A stretch of DNA of 43,771 nt from Planctomycetales bacterium (GCA_027459775.1 DAIDHE010000238.1:1-43771); one strand, 5' to 3'; shown: positions 15,776-24,919, numbered from the stretch's first letter. The notes: generated by a model from the letters alone, not told the origin. A program made the numbers and translations.

Positions 15776-18559
15776 TCAATCAGAGATCACCACATATTCG
15801 CGCAGGCCGCGCTTGATCTTGATCCGCGGCGAGAGCACCTCGCGGGTGCGCCGCAACAGCCAGTGGCCGCAGGGGGCCAGCACCGGCCGCACCAGCACGG
15901 CGTCGACCAGAATGCCGACCGCGAGCGCGAATCCGAGCTGCCGCAGCGAGCCCAGCGGGCTGGTGAGGAACGAGGCAAAACTGCACGCGGTGATCGCCGC
16001 CGCCGAGGTGATCAGCCCGCCGGTGTGACTGATCGCGAGGATGATCCCCTCGCGAAGCCCGCGCTTGCGCGACTCCTCGGAGAGCCTCGTCATGAGGAAC
16101 ACGTTGTAGTCGACCCCCACGGCCACCAAGAGCACAAACAGGAAATAGGGCGTTTTCCAGTCGAGCCCCTCGGCCCCGAGCAAGGTGACGAACACGATGT
16201 GGGTCGCGCCCAGGGCAAAGGCGTAGGTCAGGATCATGGTCGCGACCAGGTTGGCGCACGCGAGCGGGTCGCGGATCGCGGCCAGCAAGACCAGGAACAC
16301 GCCCAGCGGGACGATGATCCAGCTTTGCATCTGGTCGGCCGTCGTGAGCGCCCGGATGTCGGCCGATTCGGCGTTGGCCCCGGCGATCCGGGCCGTCACG
16401 CGGACCCCCTCGTATTCGCCCAGATAATCGGTCAGCCGGCGTCTCAGGGTCAGCACCTGGTCCATGGCCGCGTGCGAAAAGAGCCGGTTCGTCTGGGTCA
16501 GGTCGATGCGGGCGCGGCGGCCGTCGGCGGTGATGTAGGCGTGAAAGCCGCGGAGCAACTCGGGGTTCTCGTCCACGGTCTGTTCGTTGATCAGGAGCCG
16601 ATCGAGCGCCCGCCGGCCCACGGGATCGGTCAGGATCGCGGTCATCTCGCGGTGCGCCCGAGCCGCGCCGGCGGCGATCCGGCCCACCCCCTGAACGGCC
16701 CGGCCCAGGTCGCGAAGCATCGTCTCAGGCGGCTTCTCGCCGGCTGGCTTCGCGTCCTTCGCGCTTGCCGAAGAAGCAGCGGGCGCGGAGCGAGTCGTGG
16801 GGGTCGCCAGCGACGAAAGCGCTCGGCCCAGCCCCGGAATCCCCAGCGCAGTCGCACCCAGCTCGCCCAGGCCCACCATTGATCGGGCCGACTCCGTGCT
16901 CGCCCCCTTGTCGTCGCCGTTCGACGTCCGGGCCACCCCGGAATCCTGCTTGGCCACGGGCTTGGCCCCCGTGAGCGAGAGGCCCGTTTGCTTCTCGAGC
17001 CAGAGCGCGGCCCGCAGCTTGGCCGCCCCTTCGCTGAGCCCCTTTTGCAGCTCGCCCGCGCCGGCCTCGATCTGCACAAAACCCTGGTCCACCACCCCCA
17101 GCCGCGACGCTAGCCGCGCCCGCTCGAGCGGCTCGGCGCTCCCCAGGGGCTGCGTCGCCGAGCGCACTTCCGAAAGCATGCGTTGATGAGAGAGCAAGCG
17201 GCTCACGTCGTCGATCATCGCCAGCCCCTCCGACCGCCGGAGATCGACGTCCGACTCCAGAACCACCGTCAGGGGCGCGAGCATCCCGGGGTCGAACTTG
17301 GCGGCCGTCAGCCGAAAGTCGACCGTGGCCGGCGAATTCGCCGGCAGCTCCGCGAGCAGATCCTGAATGAAGTGGGTGCGCATCCCCACGATCGAGAGCG
17401 GGAGCATGGCCAGGATCGTGAGCGCCCAGCTTCGTAGCGGCCGGGCCATCGCGAGGCGGCCGATCCGCTCCCACAGTTCGCGCGAGCCGCCCGCCAGCCC
17501 TTTGAACGCCCCCGGACGCGCCCGCGCCAGCAAAACCAGGAGCGCGGGCGTGAGCGTGAGCGTCGCGACCAGGGCCAAGGCCAACGCGATCGCCACGCTC
17601 GGGCCCGTGCTCGAAAACAGCTTGAACCGCGTCGTCCCCATGAGCAGCAGCCCCACGATGATCGTCCCCGCCGAGGTCGCCAGGGGCTTGGTCGAGCGCG
17701 ACAACGTCACGCGCATCGACGCCACCGGATTCTCGGGGTTCAACCGCTCCGCGTAGCGCCACGACAAGAACAGGCAAAAATCCGTGCCGGTGCCAAACAA
17801 GACGGCGATCAGGAACAGCTCGACCAACGGCGAAAGATCCCAGCCCAGAAGCATCATCCAGGCCAACACCCCGCGCGCGACGATCAGGCTCGCGCCAATG
17901 GTGACGAGCGGAACCAGGGCCAGCCAGATCGAACGGTACACGATCAGCAAGACCACCAGCAGCAACAGGACCGTGGCCACGGCGGCTCGGTCGAGCGAGG
18001 TCTGGACGTTCTTCATGTATTCGCGGCCGATCACGGCGTCGCCGGTCCAGCGCGCCTGAAGACCGGCCGGAATTCCGGACTCGACGGTCTGCTTTTCCAG
18101 CCATGCGACGGTCTCGTGCGCGCCCGGGGCCACGAACGAACTGGAGAGCGCGACCACCACCAACTGAGCCGTGTGATCGGCGCTGACGAGCCGGGCGGCG
18201 GTCTCGGGGGCCGAGTTCGGCCCCAGCACTCGCAGCACGTCGGCCGGCGCCTGGTCGCCGCCAATCCGCTGGGCGAGGTCGGCCGCGTACCGGCGATCCT
18301 CGTCCGTCAGACCCCCAGGGCGGTAGAGCAGAGCGGCCGCCATCGACGAATACGCCTGCTCGGGCCAGCAGTGGTTGAGCAAGAGCGCGGCCTGCCGGCT
18401 CTCGGCGTCCGCCGCCAGCATCCGAGCTTGACCCTCGGCCGCCAGCCGCGTCAGATCGGGCGCGCACAGACCCACGAAGGCCGCCAAGGCCGCCCACACT
18501 CCCACGATCCACCACGGACCGCGCCCGCCGAGAAACCGCGCTCCGTCGAGTCGAACCAC
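15776..18559 (-). CDS. MMPL-family RND exporter
   Basis: 927 residues. GTG at 18557-18559 is preceded by GAGGGGGAGCG at proper distance and leads into VVRLDGARFLGGRGPWW; an upstream in-frame GTG adds 36 random-looking residues. Two half-repeats: one hydrophobic start helix, a large extracytoplasmic loop, then five or six helices each. Key MMPL motifs are GTGTDFCLFLSWRYAERL in the first half and AVGVDYNVFLMTRLSEESRKRG in the second, both with the Asp of the proton relay. A long loop between halves is Ala/Gly-rich. MMPL proteins export lipids, hopanoids or drugs by proton motive force. Substrate unknown. A promoter candidate lies about 240 nt upstream. Confidence 0.9.
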   Translation of the reverse strand: MVRLDGARFLGGRGPWWIVGVWAALAAFVGLCAPDLTRLAAEGQARMLAADAESRQAALLLNHCWPEQAYSSMAAALLYRPGGLTDEDRRYAADLAQRIGGDQAPADVLRVLGPNSAPETAARLVSADHTAQLVVVALSSSFVAPGAHETVAWLEKQTVESGIPAGLQARWTGDAVIGREYMKNVQTSLDRAAVATVLLLLVVLLIVYRSIWLALVPLVTIGASLIVARGVLAWMMLLGWDLSPLVELFLIAVLFGTGTDFCLFLSWRYAERLNPENPVASMRVTLSRSTKPLATSAGTIIVGLLLMGTTRFKLFSSTGPSVAIALALALVATLTLTPALLVLLARARPGAFKGLAGGSRELWERIGRLAMARPLRSWALTILAMLPLSIVGMRTHFIQDLLAELPANSPATVDFRLTAAKFDPGMLAPLTVVLESDVDLRRSEGLAMIDDVSRLLSHQRMLSEVRSATQPLGSAEPLERARLASRLGVVDQGFVQIEAGAGELQKGLSEGAAKLRAALWLEKQTGLSLTGAKPVAKQDSGVARTSNGDDKGASTESARSMVGLGELGATALGIPGLGRALSSLATPTTRSAPAASSASAKDAKPAGEKPPETMLRDLGRAVQGVGRIAAGAARAHREMTAILTDPVGRRALDRLLINEQTVDENPELLRGFHAYITADGRRARIDLTQTNRLFSHAAMDQVLTLRRRLTDYLGEYEGVRVTARIAGANAESADIRALTTADQMQSWIIVPLGVFLVLLAAIRDPLACANLVATMILTYAFALGATHIVFVTLLGAEGLDWKTPYFLFVLLVAVGVDYNVFLMTRLSEESRKRGLREGIILAISHTGGLITSAAAITACSFASFLTSPLGSLRQLGFALAVGILVDAVLVRPVLAPCGHWLLRRTREVLSPRIKIKRGLREYVVISD

Positions 18560-18798
18560 GATACGCTCCCCCTCGCTCCAGCCCTGGCACTCGCGATCGC
18601 TCAAGCCGGCTTCAGGCCGATCGTCACCAAGAATCGATCGCCGATCCCCGGCCGACCCACGAACCACGGGGGCCGCGCGATCTCAAGTTGCCTCGCCTAC
18701 CGCTCCACCGCATGCGAAACCGCGCCCGCGCGCCGACAACCCAGCTCGCCGCCGACACGTCGGAAAAGGCGATGCATCCCACCTATTTCGTCTCATTC

Positions 18799-18826
18799 AC
18801 TATAGTGCATTTCGTGGAGGGATCAA
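18799..18826 (-). promoter_or_regulatory. Candidate promoter with palindromic -10 region for the MMPL gene
   Basis: On the minus strand TTGATC (18821-18826), a 16-nt spacer and TATAGT (18799-18804). The -10 lies inside the perfect 10-bp palindrome CACTATAGTG (18798-18807), a possible operator. The leader to the GTG at 18559 would be about 230 nt. The rest of 18560-18880 holds nothing else I recognise. Confidence 0.45.
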
Positions 18827-18880
18827 GAAGAAAGGCGCTAGTCGGTTCGCATGCGTGAATCTTGATCGCGCATCGGCCCG

Positions 18881-20215
18881 TTAATTTCCATCAACCGAGG
18901 TCGCGCGGCCGGACTCGGGCGCCGGCGCGACCGGGAGCGCCAACAGCGGCCGCGAGAGGGCGGTGAGCGGGACCAAAAGCGCCGAGTCGGACGCGGCAAC
19001 GGGAAATAGCGTCTTGATGAGTCCATGAACATTGGCCGCCCCCTCGGGAGCTGACAGCAAAGGCGCCGTCGCGCCGGCCAGGACGACGTCCGGGGCGAAA
19101 TCAGGGCCGAGCGCCCCATGGATCTGGATCTCGCCCAGCGCGGTTACCGTGAACGCGAAGCCCAGGGCGCGAAAATCAAGATCGGTCCTGCGCGCGATTT
19201 GTCCCTTGAGCCGTGGCGAGGGGCGAAATCGCATCTCGCGGCTGAGAGCCTCGAGGAGCCCGACCCCGATCGAGCCCGATTCGGCCGTGAGCTCGCCCTT
19301 GACCTCGATCCAACCCGGACCCTGTGCCCCGCGATCGCCCCAGCGCGCGCTCGCGACCTTGAGGCGGGCCCGGCCGCTCAGGTGCTGGCCGGGAAACCGC
19401 TTGCCCACGAGCGCGCCCAGATCGACGTCCAAAAGCGAGCCCGAGAACCGGGCCTCGAGCCCCCCTGCCCCGGCCTTCTTGAGCTCGAGCTCCCCCATGA
19501 CGGTCGCGCGCGGGCCCAGCCATTCTGGAGCATCGAAAAACGCGGACAAGGCGCTCGCCGGCAGCGGCGGGCCCTCGATGGTTTTCACGTTCAGCGTCGT
19601 CGTGATCGGCTCCGTTCGGCGGTCGCGCGTGAGGATCGCCTCGCAGCGGGCCGTCGTTCCCGATCCAGGCGCGGCCAGCGCGACCCTGAGGGTCGCGCTT
19701 TCACGCTCGATCACGCACTCGCCGGCCAGATCCCGAACGACCGCCGCGCCGTCGCCGGTTCCCAGGTCGAGCCGGCACGTCGCCGACGAAAAGCTCACAT
19801 GTTCATAAGATAGTCTACTCAATTGAGCGAGCAGCGCCGCCGTTTGCGCGAGCGCCTCGGCGGGCGAGTCCGCGCGGAGGGCCGGTTCGTCGAGCCGGAT
19901 CGTGAGCTCGCGATCGACCCATTCGAGCTCGACGCTCTCGGCGCGCGCCAGCTCGGCGAGTCGTCCGCCGCGCGGCTCCTCGCGCCTGAGCACGAGCCCC
20001 CGGCCCCGCACCTCGCCCGGCCGCGGGTATCCCACCTCGCGCAAACTGACATGCATCCCCAGCCGGCGACCGAGCTCGACCTCGATGTCGCGCACGTGAC
20101 CCGGCCGATTGATCCGCCACGCCGTCAGGCCGACGTAGGCCGTCGGCACGACCGAGACCAGCGCCAGTACAAGGGTCGCCAACCCTTGCCGAACAGGGCG
20201 AGTCAGGGAAACCAT
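18881..20215 (-). CDS. Membrane-anchored AsmA-like protein
   Basis: 444 residues. ATG at 20213-20215 is chosen for the GGGAGG five bases upstream; an ATG seven codons earlier has none. One N-terminal transmembrane helix (GLATLVLALVSVVPTAYVGL), then a long extracytoplasmic region. Stretches like DIEVELGRRLGMHVSLREVGYPRPGEV, then a GELELKK…GLEARFSGSLLDVDLGALV segment and a GLGFAFTV-like strand repeat, are reminiscent of AsmA/TamB-like beta-rich lipid-handling proteins. That assignment is loose; planctomycetes carry many such proteins without known function. It is upstream of the MMPL gene on the same strand but 321 nt away with a separate promoter candidate. Confidence 0.7.
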   Translation of the reverse strand: MVSLTRPVRQGLATLVLALVSVVPTAYVGLTAWRINRPGHVRDIEVELGRRLGMHVSLREVGYPRPGEVRGRGLVLRREEPRGGRLAELARAESVELEWVDRELTIRLDEPALRADSPAEALAQTAALLAQLSRLSYEHVSFSSATCRLDLGTGDGAAVVRDLAGECVIERESATLRVALAAPGSGTTARCEAILTRDRRTEPITTTLNVKTIEGPPLPASALSAFFDAPEWLGPRATVMGELELKKAGAGGLEARFSGSLLDVDLGALVGKRFPGQHLSGRARLKVASARWGDRGAQGPGWIEVKGELTAESGSIGVGLLEALSREMRFRPSPRLKGQIARRTDLDFRALGFAFTVTALGEIQIHGALGPDFAPDVVLAGATAPLLSAPEGAANVHGLIKTLFPVAASDSALLVPLTALSRPLLALPVAPAPESGRATSVDGN

Positions 20216-20305
20216 CCACGCCTCCCAGCCAATCATCACGCTTGGGCTCAATCCGTGCCGCCATGGCAGGATAGACCAAAAGGGGATTTTGCTCAATGAA
20301 GAAAA

Positions 20306-20325
20306 GCCCGCGGGATCCCGCGGGC
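20306..20325 (-). terminator. Perfect 20-bp palindrome with a T-run on the minus strand
   Basis: The sequence GCCCGCGGGATCCCGCGGGC is fully self-complementary. Read on the minus strand it is followed by TTTTCTT, the form of an intrinsic terminator. It lies between divergent genes, upstream of the AsmA-like gene, so it would act either on antisense transcription from the cytochrome region or as a leader element. Confidence 0.4.
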
Positions 20326-20392
20326 GCTCGGGCTTACGGGGTGCGCCACCCTCTCGCCCGGCGAGGCCGTGCCGGTCGCGGTCGCGGCCGTC

Positions 20393-20398
20393 TATAAT
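20393..20398 (+). promoter_or_regulatory. TATAAT box ahead of the multihaem cytochrome gene
   Basis: A perfect TATAAT stands in an otherwise GC-rich stretch about 55 nt upstream of the chosen start. The hexamer 17 nt upstream (TGCCGG) is a poor -35, so an activator or another sigma factor may be needed. Confidence 0.4.
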
Positions 20399-20455
20399 TG
20401 GTCCTGAATGAGCACGGGGCATCGATGTCCATCTGGAGTCGAGCGCGGGATGGTA

Positions 20456-22192
20456 ATGCGAACGGGATCGCGGGCAGGCGCGATGGGGCTTTTGGGCGGC
20501 GCCGCGATCGCGCTCGCCGCGGGGGTCTTCCTGCTGTGGCCCAGGCTCGAGAGTCCCCGCGTGGGCTCGGGCTGGAGTGCCACGCCCAGACCAGAAGGCG
20601 CTGCTTCCGCTCGCCGGCTTGAGCGAGCCCAGTCGGCTCAATTCGCCACGGCGGGCCAGCGCCTGCTCGAGCAAAAGCGGCTGGTGCTGGGCTGGGCCGC
20701 GCTCGAGGGGGCGCTTCGGCTCGACCCGGCGAATACGCTCGCCCGCAAGGCGCTCGACGCACTCGAGAGCCAGGCCGCATTGGCCGTCGGCGCCGAGCGA
20801 ACCGCCTTGGGCGAGGCCGCCGGACGCGTCGAATCCATGCTCGGGGTCCAGGGAGGAGAGCCCCTCGCCGTCCTCGCCCTGGGCCTCGCCGAGGCCGCAC
20901 GATCGGCCGACGAAGAGCTCGAGCTGCTCGATCGTCTCGAGTACCTGGACCACAACCGTCTGCAAGCCGTGACGAGCCCGGGCGAGGCCATCAAACTGGT
21001 GGCTCGGCTCATGCTCGAATGCGGTCGAACGGACGACGCGAAGCGACTGCTCGAGTCCCTGGCAAAACAGCCCAGCGCGGCGGGCGTGGTCGACCGCGAG
21101 GCCTACTGGCTCCTCTCTCGCGTCCATCTTGCGCGTGACGAAGACGACCTGGCGGACGCCGCCCTCGAGAAGGCGGACGGCTGGGGCGAGGGCGGCGCCG
21201 AGCCCGCGCCGTTCGTCGGCTCGCGCCAGTGCGGCGAGTGCCACCGGACGCTCACCCGGGAACAGCAGCATCGCAGTCGCCACGCCTTGACGCTGGCCCT
21301 GGGCGGGTCGCTCAGCCAGGCGCGGCTGCCCGCGGCGCCCGTCCCTGACCCCAAGATCCCTGGCCTCTCGCATCGTTTCACGCGCCAGCCGAGCGGTCGG
21401 ATCGACGTCGAATCGCGAGCCCGCGAGCGGGTCGTGAAGGCGGTCGTGGACTACGCCGTCGGATCGGGCCGGCACGGCGTCACCATGGTGGCCCGCGATC
21501 AAGCGGGGGTCGAGCGCCAGTTGCGAGTCTCGTATCTGGGCTCGATCGACGGCTGGGGCGCGACCAAGGGAATCGACATGACCACCCGCGAAAACGGCGA
21601 GCTCCTGGGACGGCCCCTTCCCCCCGAGACCGTAAGCCGCTGCCTGCACTGCCACGCGACCTGGTTTCGCGCCGTCGACCTCCGCGTCGCCGGTCCCCGC
21701 GGACCCGAGGCGCTCGATCACGGCATCGGCTGCGAGCGCTGCCACGGCCCAGGCCTCAATCACGTGAAGGCCGTCCAGACCGGATTCGCCCAGTCGGCGA
21801 TCGCGCTCGGAGCGCGCACGCCAGCCGCCGCTCGACTCGCTTCGTGCTATGAATGCCACGCCGCCGACGGCACCCTCAAACCCAGCGACCCCGAATTCAC
21901 CCGCGCTCAGGGAACCACCTTCAAGTACAGCCGATGCTACATCGCGTCCAGGGACCGCTTCGATTGCACCACCTGCCACGACCCTCACCAGATCCTCGAC
22001 GAAACCGCCGCGCATTACGAATCCCGCTGCCTCACGTGCCACGCGGACGGCTCTGCCGGCGCGACCCACGCCCCGACCACGTGTCCCGTCAATCCGCGCT
22101 CCGGCTGCATCGCCTGCCACATGCCCAAGATCGACGATCACTCGCGTCTTAGCAAGCATACGGATCATCACATCCGAGTTCACCGCGATTGA
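20456..22192 (+). CDS. Seven-haem cytochrome c with N-terminal helical/TPR-like region
   Basis: 578 residues if ATG at 20456 is used; ATG at 20450 is equally possible. A single N-terminal hydrophobic helix (GLLGGAAIALAAGVFLLW) anchors or exports it. Residues about 50-240 are helical and TPR-like. Then seven CxxCH haem sites: CGECH 259, CLHCH 396, CERCH 426, CYECH 464, CTTCH 504, CLTCH 525 and CIACH 551. The segment FVGSRQCGECH starts a cytochrome c554/c'-type (PF13435-like) domain, and CHMPKIDDHSR closes it. Haem would be attached in the periplasm. Such proteins carry electrons or act in nitrogen or sulfur redox reactions; no specific partner is encoded here. Paired with the TPR gene 117 nt downstream. 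Confidence 0.88.
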   Translation: MRTGSRAGAMGLLGGAAIALAAGVFLLWPRLESPRVGSGWSATPRPEGAASARRLERAQSAQFATAGQRLLEQKRLVLGWAALEGALRLDPANTLARKALDALESQAALAVGAERTALGEAAGRVESMLGVQGGEPLAVLALGLAEAARSADEELELLDRLEYLDHNRLQAVTSPGEAIKLVARLMLECGRTDDAKRLLESLAKQPSAAGVVDREAYWLLSRVHLARDEDDLADAALEKADGWGEGGAEPAPFVGSRQCGECHRTLTREQQHRSRHALTLALGGSLSQARLPAAPVPDPKIPGLSHRFTRQPSGRIDVESRARERVVKAVVDYAVGSGRHGVTMVARDQAGVERQLRVSYLGSIDGWGATKGIDMTTRENGELLGRPLPPETVSRCLHCHATWFRAVDLRVAGPRGPEALDHGIGCERCHGPGLNHVKAVQTGFAQSAIALGARTPAAARLASCYECHAADGTLKPSDPEFTRAQGTTFKYSRCYIASRDRFDCTTCHDPHQILDETAAHYESRCLTCHADGSAGATHAPTTCPVNPRSGCIACHMPKIDDHSRLSKHTDHHIRVHRD

Positions 22193-22309
22193 TCCCGGTC
22201 CGCGCGCGAATGCGCCGCACTTGTCGTCTGGTCCGTGAATCGTGATGATCGATTGCCCGGAGACGTCGCCTCGATCGGCCGAGGCCGGCGGGCGGACGAA
22301 CCAGAATCC

Positions 22310-23629
22310 ATGAAAACCCTGCCATCGTCCCCGACCGCCGACGATCCGACCCGGAACGCCGCGGGACCGCGCCCACCCCGGCGGTTCCTGGTTCTCAAGC
22401 TCGTGCTGGTGCTGGTCGCCCTCGCGGCGGCGGCGTCTTTCGCGTATCGCCAGGCCTCTCGGCGGGCGCTGGCCCTGCCCGTACGCCAACTGTTCGACGC
22501 CGGTCACTATAACGAGGCTCGCAAGCCCCTCGAGCGCTGGTCGCGGCTCGAGCCCGACTCGGGCGAGGCGGCCTACTATCGTGCGCTCCTGGCGCTGGCC
22601 GATGATCGACCCCGCGATGTCATCGAGGCCGTCAGTCGCGCGCGCGGGCTCGGTTTCGACGCGAGCCGGCTCGATTGCCTGGCCGCCATCTTTCAAGCCC
22701 GCGCCGAGCGCTTCGCGATCGCCGAGCCGGCACTCACGGCCGCCTATCAGGCCCAGACCCCGCCCCAAGCCTTGGTCGCCAAGGAGCTGGCACGGATCTA
22801 TCTCTCGACCTCCCGATTCGGCGAGGCCGCCGCCATGATCGAGCGCTGGCGGGTTCTCGCTCCCAACGACCCGCAACCTTATCTCTGGCGCAATATCGTC
22901 AGCGCCCGCACGCAGCCCGAGAGCGCGATCATGATCCAGAACGATCGGGCCGCACTCCGGCTCGACCCCAACCTCGACGAAGCCCGGATCGGGCTCGCCA
23001 GCGAACTCAGCAAGGAGCGCCGCTTCGACGAGGCCAGAGCAGAATACCTGACTTATCTCAAGCGCAATCCCGGCAACGCGGAGGCGCTCAGCGGGCTGGC
23101 CCGCAATGCCTTCCAGCAAGGCGACCTTGATGCCGGCGTGAGCTATTACGAGCAGGCGCTTCTGACCGCCCCCCGCGAGCAAGAGGCCCTCATCGAGCTC
23201 GCCAACACCGACCTCCGCATGGGCCGATTCGCGTCGGCGCGCGACCGATTCAAGATCCTGATCGAGCTCGAACCGTACGCCCCCGAGCACCGTTCGTCCT
23301 ACGCGCGGGCCCTCAAGCGTCTGGGGGACGAAGCCGGCTTTCGCCGCGAGAACGCCGCGGCCGAGCGGCTGCTCAAGGAGAACGAGGTGATCGCCCAGCT
23401 CCAGTACAACCTGCTCCAAGCCCCGGACGACCTCGATCGCCGATTCGCCCTGGCCAGGTGGATGCTCGACCACGGCCGCACGGCCGTGGGGCTCCAGGGG
23501 GCGAACGAGATCCTCCGTCTGAACCCCAACCACGCGGGGACGCACCGGATCCTCGCCGATCACTACGCCCAATCGGGCGACGCCGGCCGGGCCAATTATC
23601 ATCGCCTGCGAGCCGGCCAGACCCGATGA
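22310..23629 (+). CDS. Membrane-anchored TPR protein
   Basis: 439 residues. ATG at 22310 is preferred over an in-frame ATG at 22235 because the hydrophobic segment LVLKLVLVLVALAAAASFA then sits near residue 30 after a polar leader, as usual for a type II anchor. The rest is a chain of tetratricopeptide repeats, for example LFDAGHYNEARKPLERW, then RFDEARAEYLTYLKRNPGN, AFQQGDLDAGVSYYEQAL and GRFASARDRFKILIEL. Extracytoplasmic scaffold by topology. It follows the seven-haem cytochrome on the same strand and probably helps assemble or present it; this pairing is inference. Confidence 0.85.
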   Translation: MKTLPSSPTADDPTRNAAGPRPPRRFLVLKLVLVLVALAAAASFAYRQASRRALALPVRQLFDAGHYNEARKPLERWSRLEPDSGEAAYYRALLALADDRPRDVIEAVSRARGLGFDASRLDCLAAIFQARAERFAIAEPALTAAYQAQTPPQALVAKELARIYLSTSRFGEAAAMIERWRVLAPNDPQPYLWRNIVSARTQPESAIMIQNDRAALRLDPNLDEARIGLASELSKERRFDEARAEYLTYLKRNPGNAEALSGLARNAFQQGDLDAGVSYYEQALLTAPREQEALIELANTDLRMGRFASARDRFKILIELEPYAPEHRSSYARALKRLGDEAGFRRENAAAERLLKENEVIAQLQYNLLQAPDDLDRRFALARWMLDHGRTAVGLQGANEILRLNPNHAGTHRILADHYAQSGDAGRANYHRLRAGQTR

Positions 23630-23958
23630 GCCCGCGCGACGAAACCAGTCGCGGACAACCGCCGCCATGGACATCGCCAGCGCGCGGGAGTGCTCGGGTT
23701 CCACATCGCCGAAAAGTTCAGGGCGTGTCTGGCGATTCACCATCTCGCTGGGAAAATCCAACCGGCTCATGTCTCTGGTCCTTCGATCGTCTATACTTTA
23801 TGGCAGTCTGGCGACTGGCCCGAGGGCCGACTTGACGAGCAACGCGACTTCCAAGATCCAGGCTTTGCATCTTGGCTCCTCGACATGGGCGAGAATGGCG
23901 ATGGCAATTCGCGGGTCAATCAACGTAGCGGCGAGCCCTTGAGGAGCTGGAGGCAGTC
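23630..23958. other. Gene-free interval (329 nt) of uncertain content
   Basis: No recognisable gene. One plus-strand frame (GTG at 23690 to TGA at 23960-23962) is open for 90 codons and its stop overlaps the next GTG as GTGA, which would allow coupling to the DUF6338-like gene, but the sequence resembles nothing I know and its codon use is poor. Base composition here is visibly less GC-rich than in the flanking genes. Confidence 0.4.
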
Positions 23959-24687
23959 GTGAATTGGCTTGCAAAGGACTTGCCTTCTCTGGTCTTGCTC
24001 TTAATGCCAGGCTTCGCGGCGGCTGGTGTGTTCTACACCTTGACCGCTCATCCCAAGGCCTCGGAGTTCGAGAGGGTCGTCCAGGCGCTGATCTTCACGG
24101 TGATCCTAAAACCGCTCACGGCCATGGCCCAGTGGCTCTGTTTGTGGGTAGGTCGGCTCGTCTCGTTGGGCGTCTGGTCACAGAATGTGGAGACCGCGGT
24201 CTCCCTGGTATTCGCTGTGCTTCTAGGAGTGGCGTTCGCCTGGACCGCCAACAAGGACCATCTTCACCGCTGGGCTCGAAAAAAGGGATTGACAGCAAAC
24301 ACGTCATACCCATCAGAATGGTACTCGGCCTTCTCTCGAATGATGGTCGAGGAAAGGTGGGTCGTCTTGCACTTCACGGACGGGCGCAGGCTTTATGGCT
24401 GGCCTGAGGAATGGCCGGATGAGCCGTCGAAGGGACACTTTGTCATCGATCAGCCCGAATGGCTTCTCGAAAGTAATCAACGAGCTCCTCTGTATCGCGT
24501 CGAGCGAGCTCTGATCCCCGCCACTGACGTTCGAATCGTGGAGTTTCTCAGGCATGACAAGGAAGTGACGGCCCCACCGGAAGAGCTCAATCGCGTTGAG
24601 AGCCTACTCAAGCAAGAGCAAGAAAGAGAAGGAGAAAGCCATGGGAGTGAAAGCGCCCCAGCCGGCCCCGAATCGACCGGAGAATGA
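23959..24687 (+). CDS. DUF6338-like membrane protein
   Basis: 242 residues from GTG at 23959, with GGAGG six bases upstream. Two or three hydrophobic helices in the first half: LVLLLMPGFAAAGVFYTL, ALIFTVILKPLTAMAQWLCLW and VSLVFAVLLGVAFAW. Then a soluble domain reading WVVLHFTDGRRLYGWPEEWP, followed by a GHFVIDQPEWL segment and a charged C-terminus. This layout (membrane part, SEFE near residue 37, and the YGWP…WP motif) matches what I know of DUF6338; the biochemical role is unknown. The gene is less GC-rich than its neighbours, a sign of transfer. Its last 47 nt overlap a second gene in another frame. Confidence 0.75.
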   Translation: MNWLAKDLPSLVLLLMPGFAAAGVFYTLTAHPKASEFERVVQALIFTVILKPLTAMAQWLCLWVGRLVSLGVWSQNVETAVSLVFAVLLGVAFAWTANKDHLHRWARKKGLTANTSYPSEWYSAFSRMMVEERWVVLHFTDGRRLYGWPEEWPDEPSKGHFVIDQPEWLLESNQRAPLYRVERALIPATDVRIVEFLRHDKEVTAPPEELNRVESLLKQEQEREGESHGSESAPAGPESTGE

Positions 24688-24817
24688 GAAACGGGGCTAT
24701 CAGGGACCAGGGCCAAAGCCCCCGACGGAATTATCCAAAGCGGGTTCCGAGGGGGCTGCCATGAACACCTCGAAACCCTCGCCGCCTCCTCCGTCGCCCA
24801 AGCCCCCAAAGCGGTAG
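24641..24817 (+). CDS. Proline-rich micro-protein overlapping the DUF6338-like gene
   Basis: 58 residues from ATG at 24641, preceded by the strong Shine-Dalgarno GAAGGAGAAAGCC. The protein begins GVKAPQPAPNRPENEKRGYQ, has a GPGPKPPTELSKAGSEG centre and ends in SPPPPSPKPPKR, so it is disordered, Pro/Lys-rich and has no membrane segment. It starts inside the end of the DUF6338-like frame and continues 130 nt beyond it. The ribosome-binding site and the biased composition are the main support. A possible partner or tail module of the membrane protein; function unknown. Confidence 0.6.
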   Translation: MGVKAPQPAPNRPENEKRGYQGPGPKPPTELSKAGSEGAAMNTSKPSPPPPSPKPPKR

Positions 24818-24919
24818 AAGGGCTACTCGCCCTTGCGTCGAGGCCGGAGTGACTGGCGAAAGGGCAACCGAGAGCCGATTGCGATTGCGTCTCCGTGCCA
24901 TGCTCATGTATGAATCTAA

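Noticed and set aside
20216-23770. Minus-strand open frame continuing upstream of the AsmA-like gene for about 1180 codons
   Set aside because: It runs antisense through the cytochrome and TPR genes, whose motifs are convincing; the upstream residues look random.
23690-23962. 90-codon plus-strand gene in front of the DUF6338-like gene
   Set aside because: The GTGA overlap is suggestive, but the residues and codon use look random and no family is recognisable.
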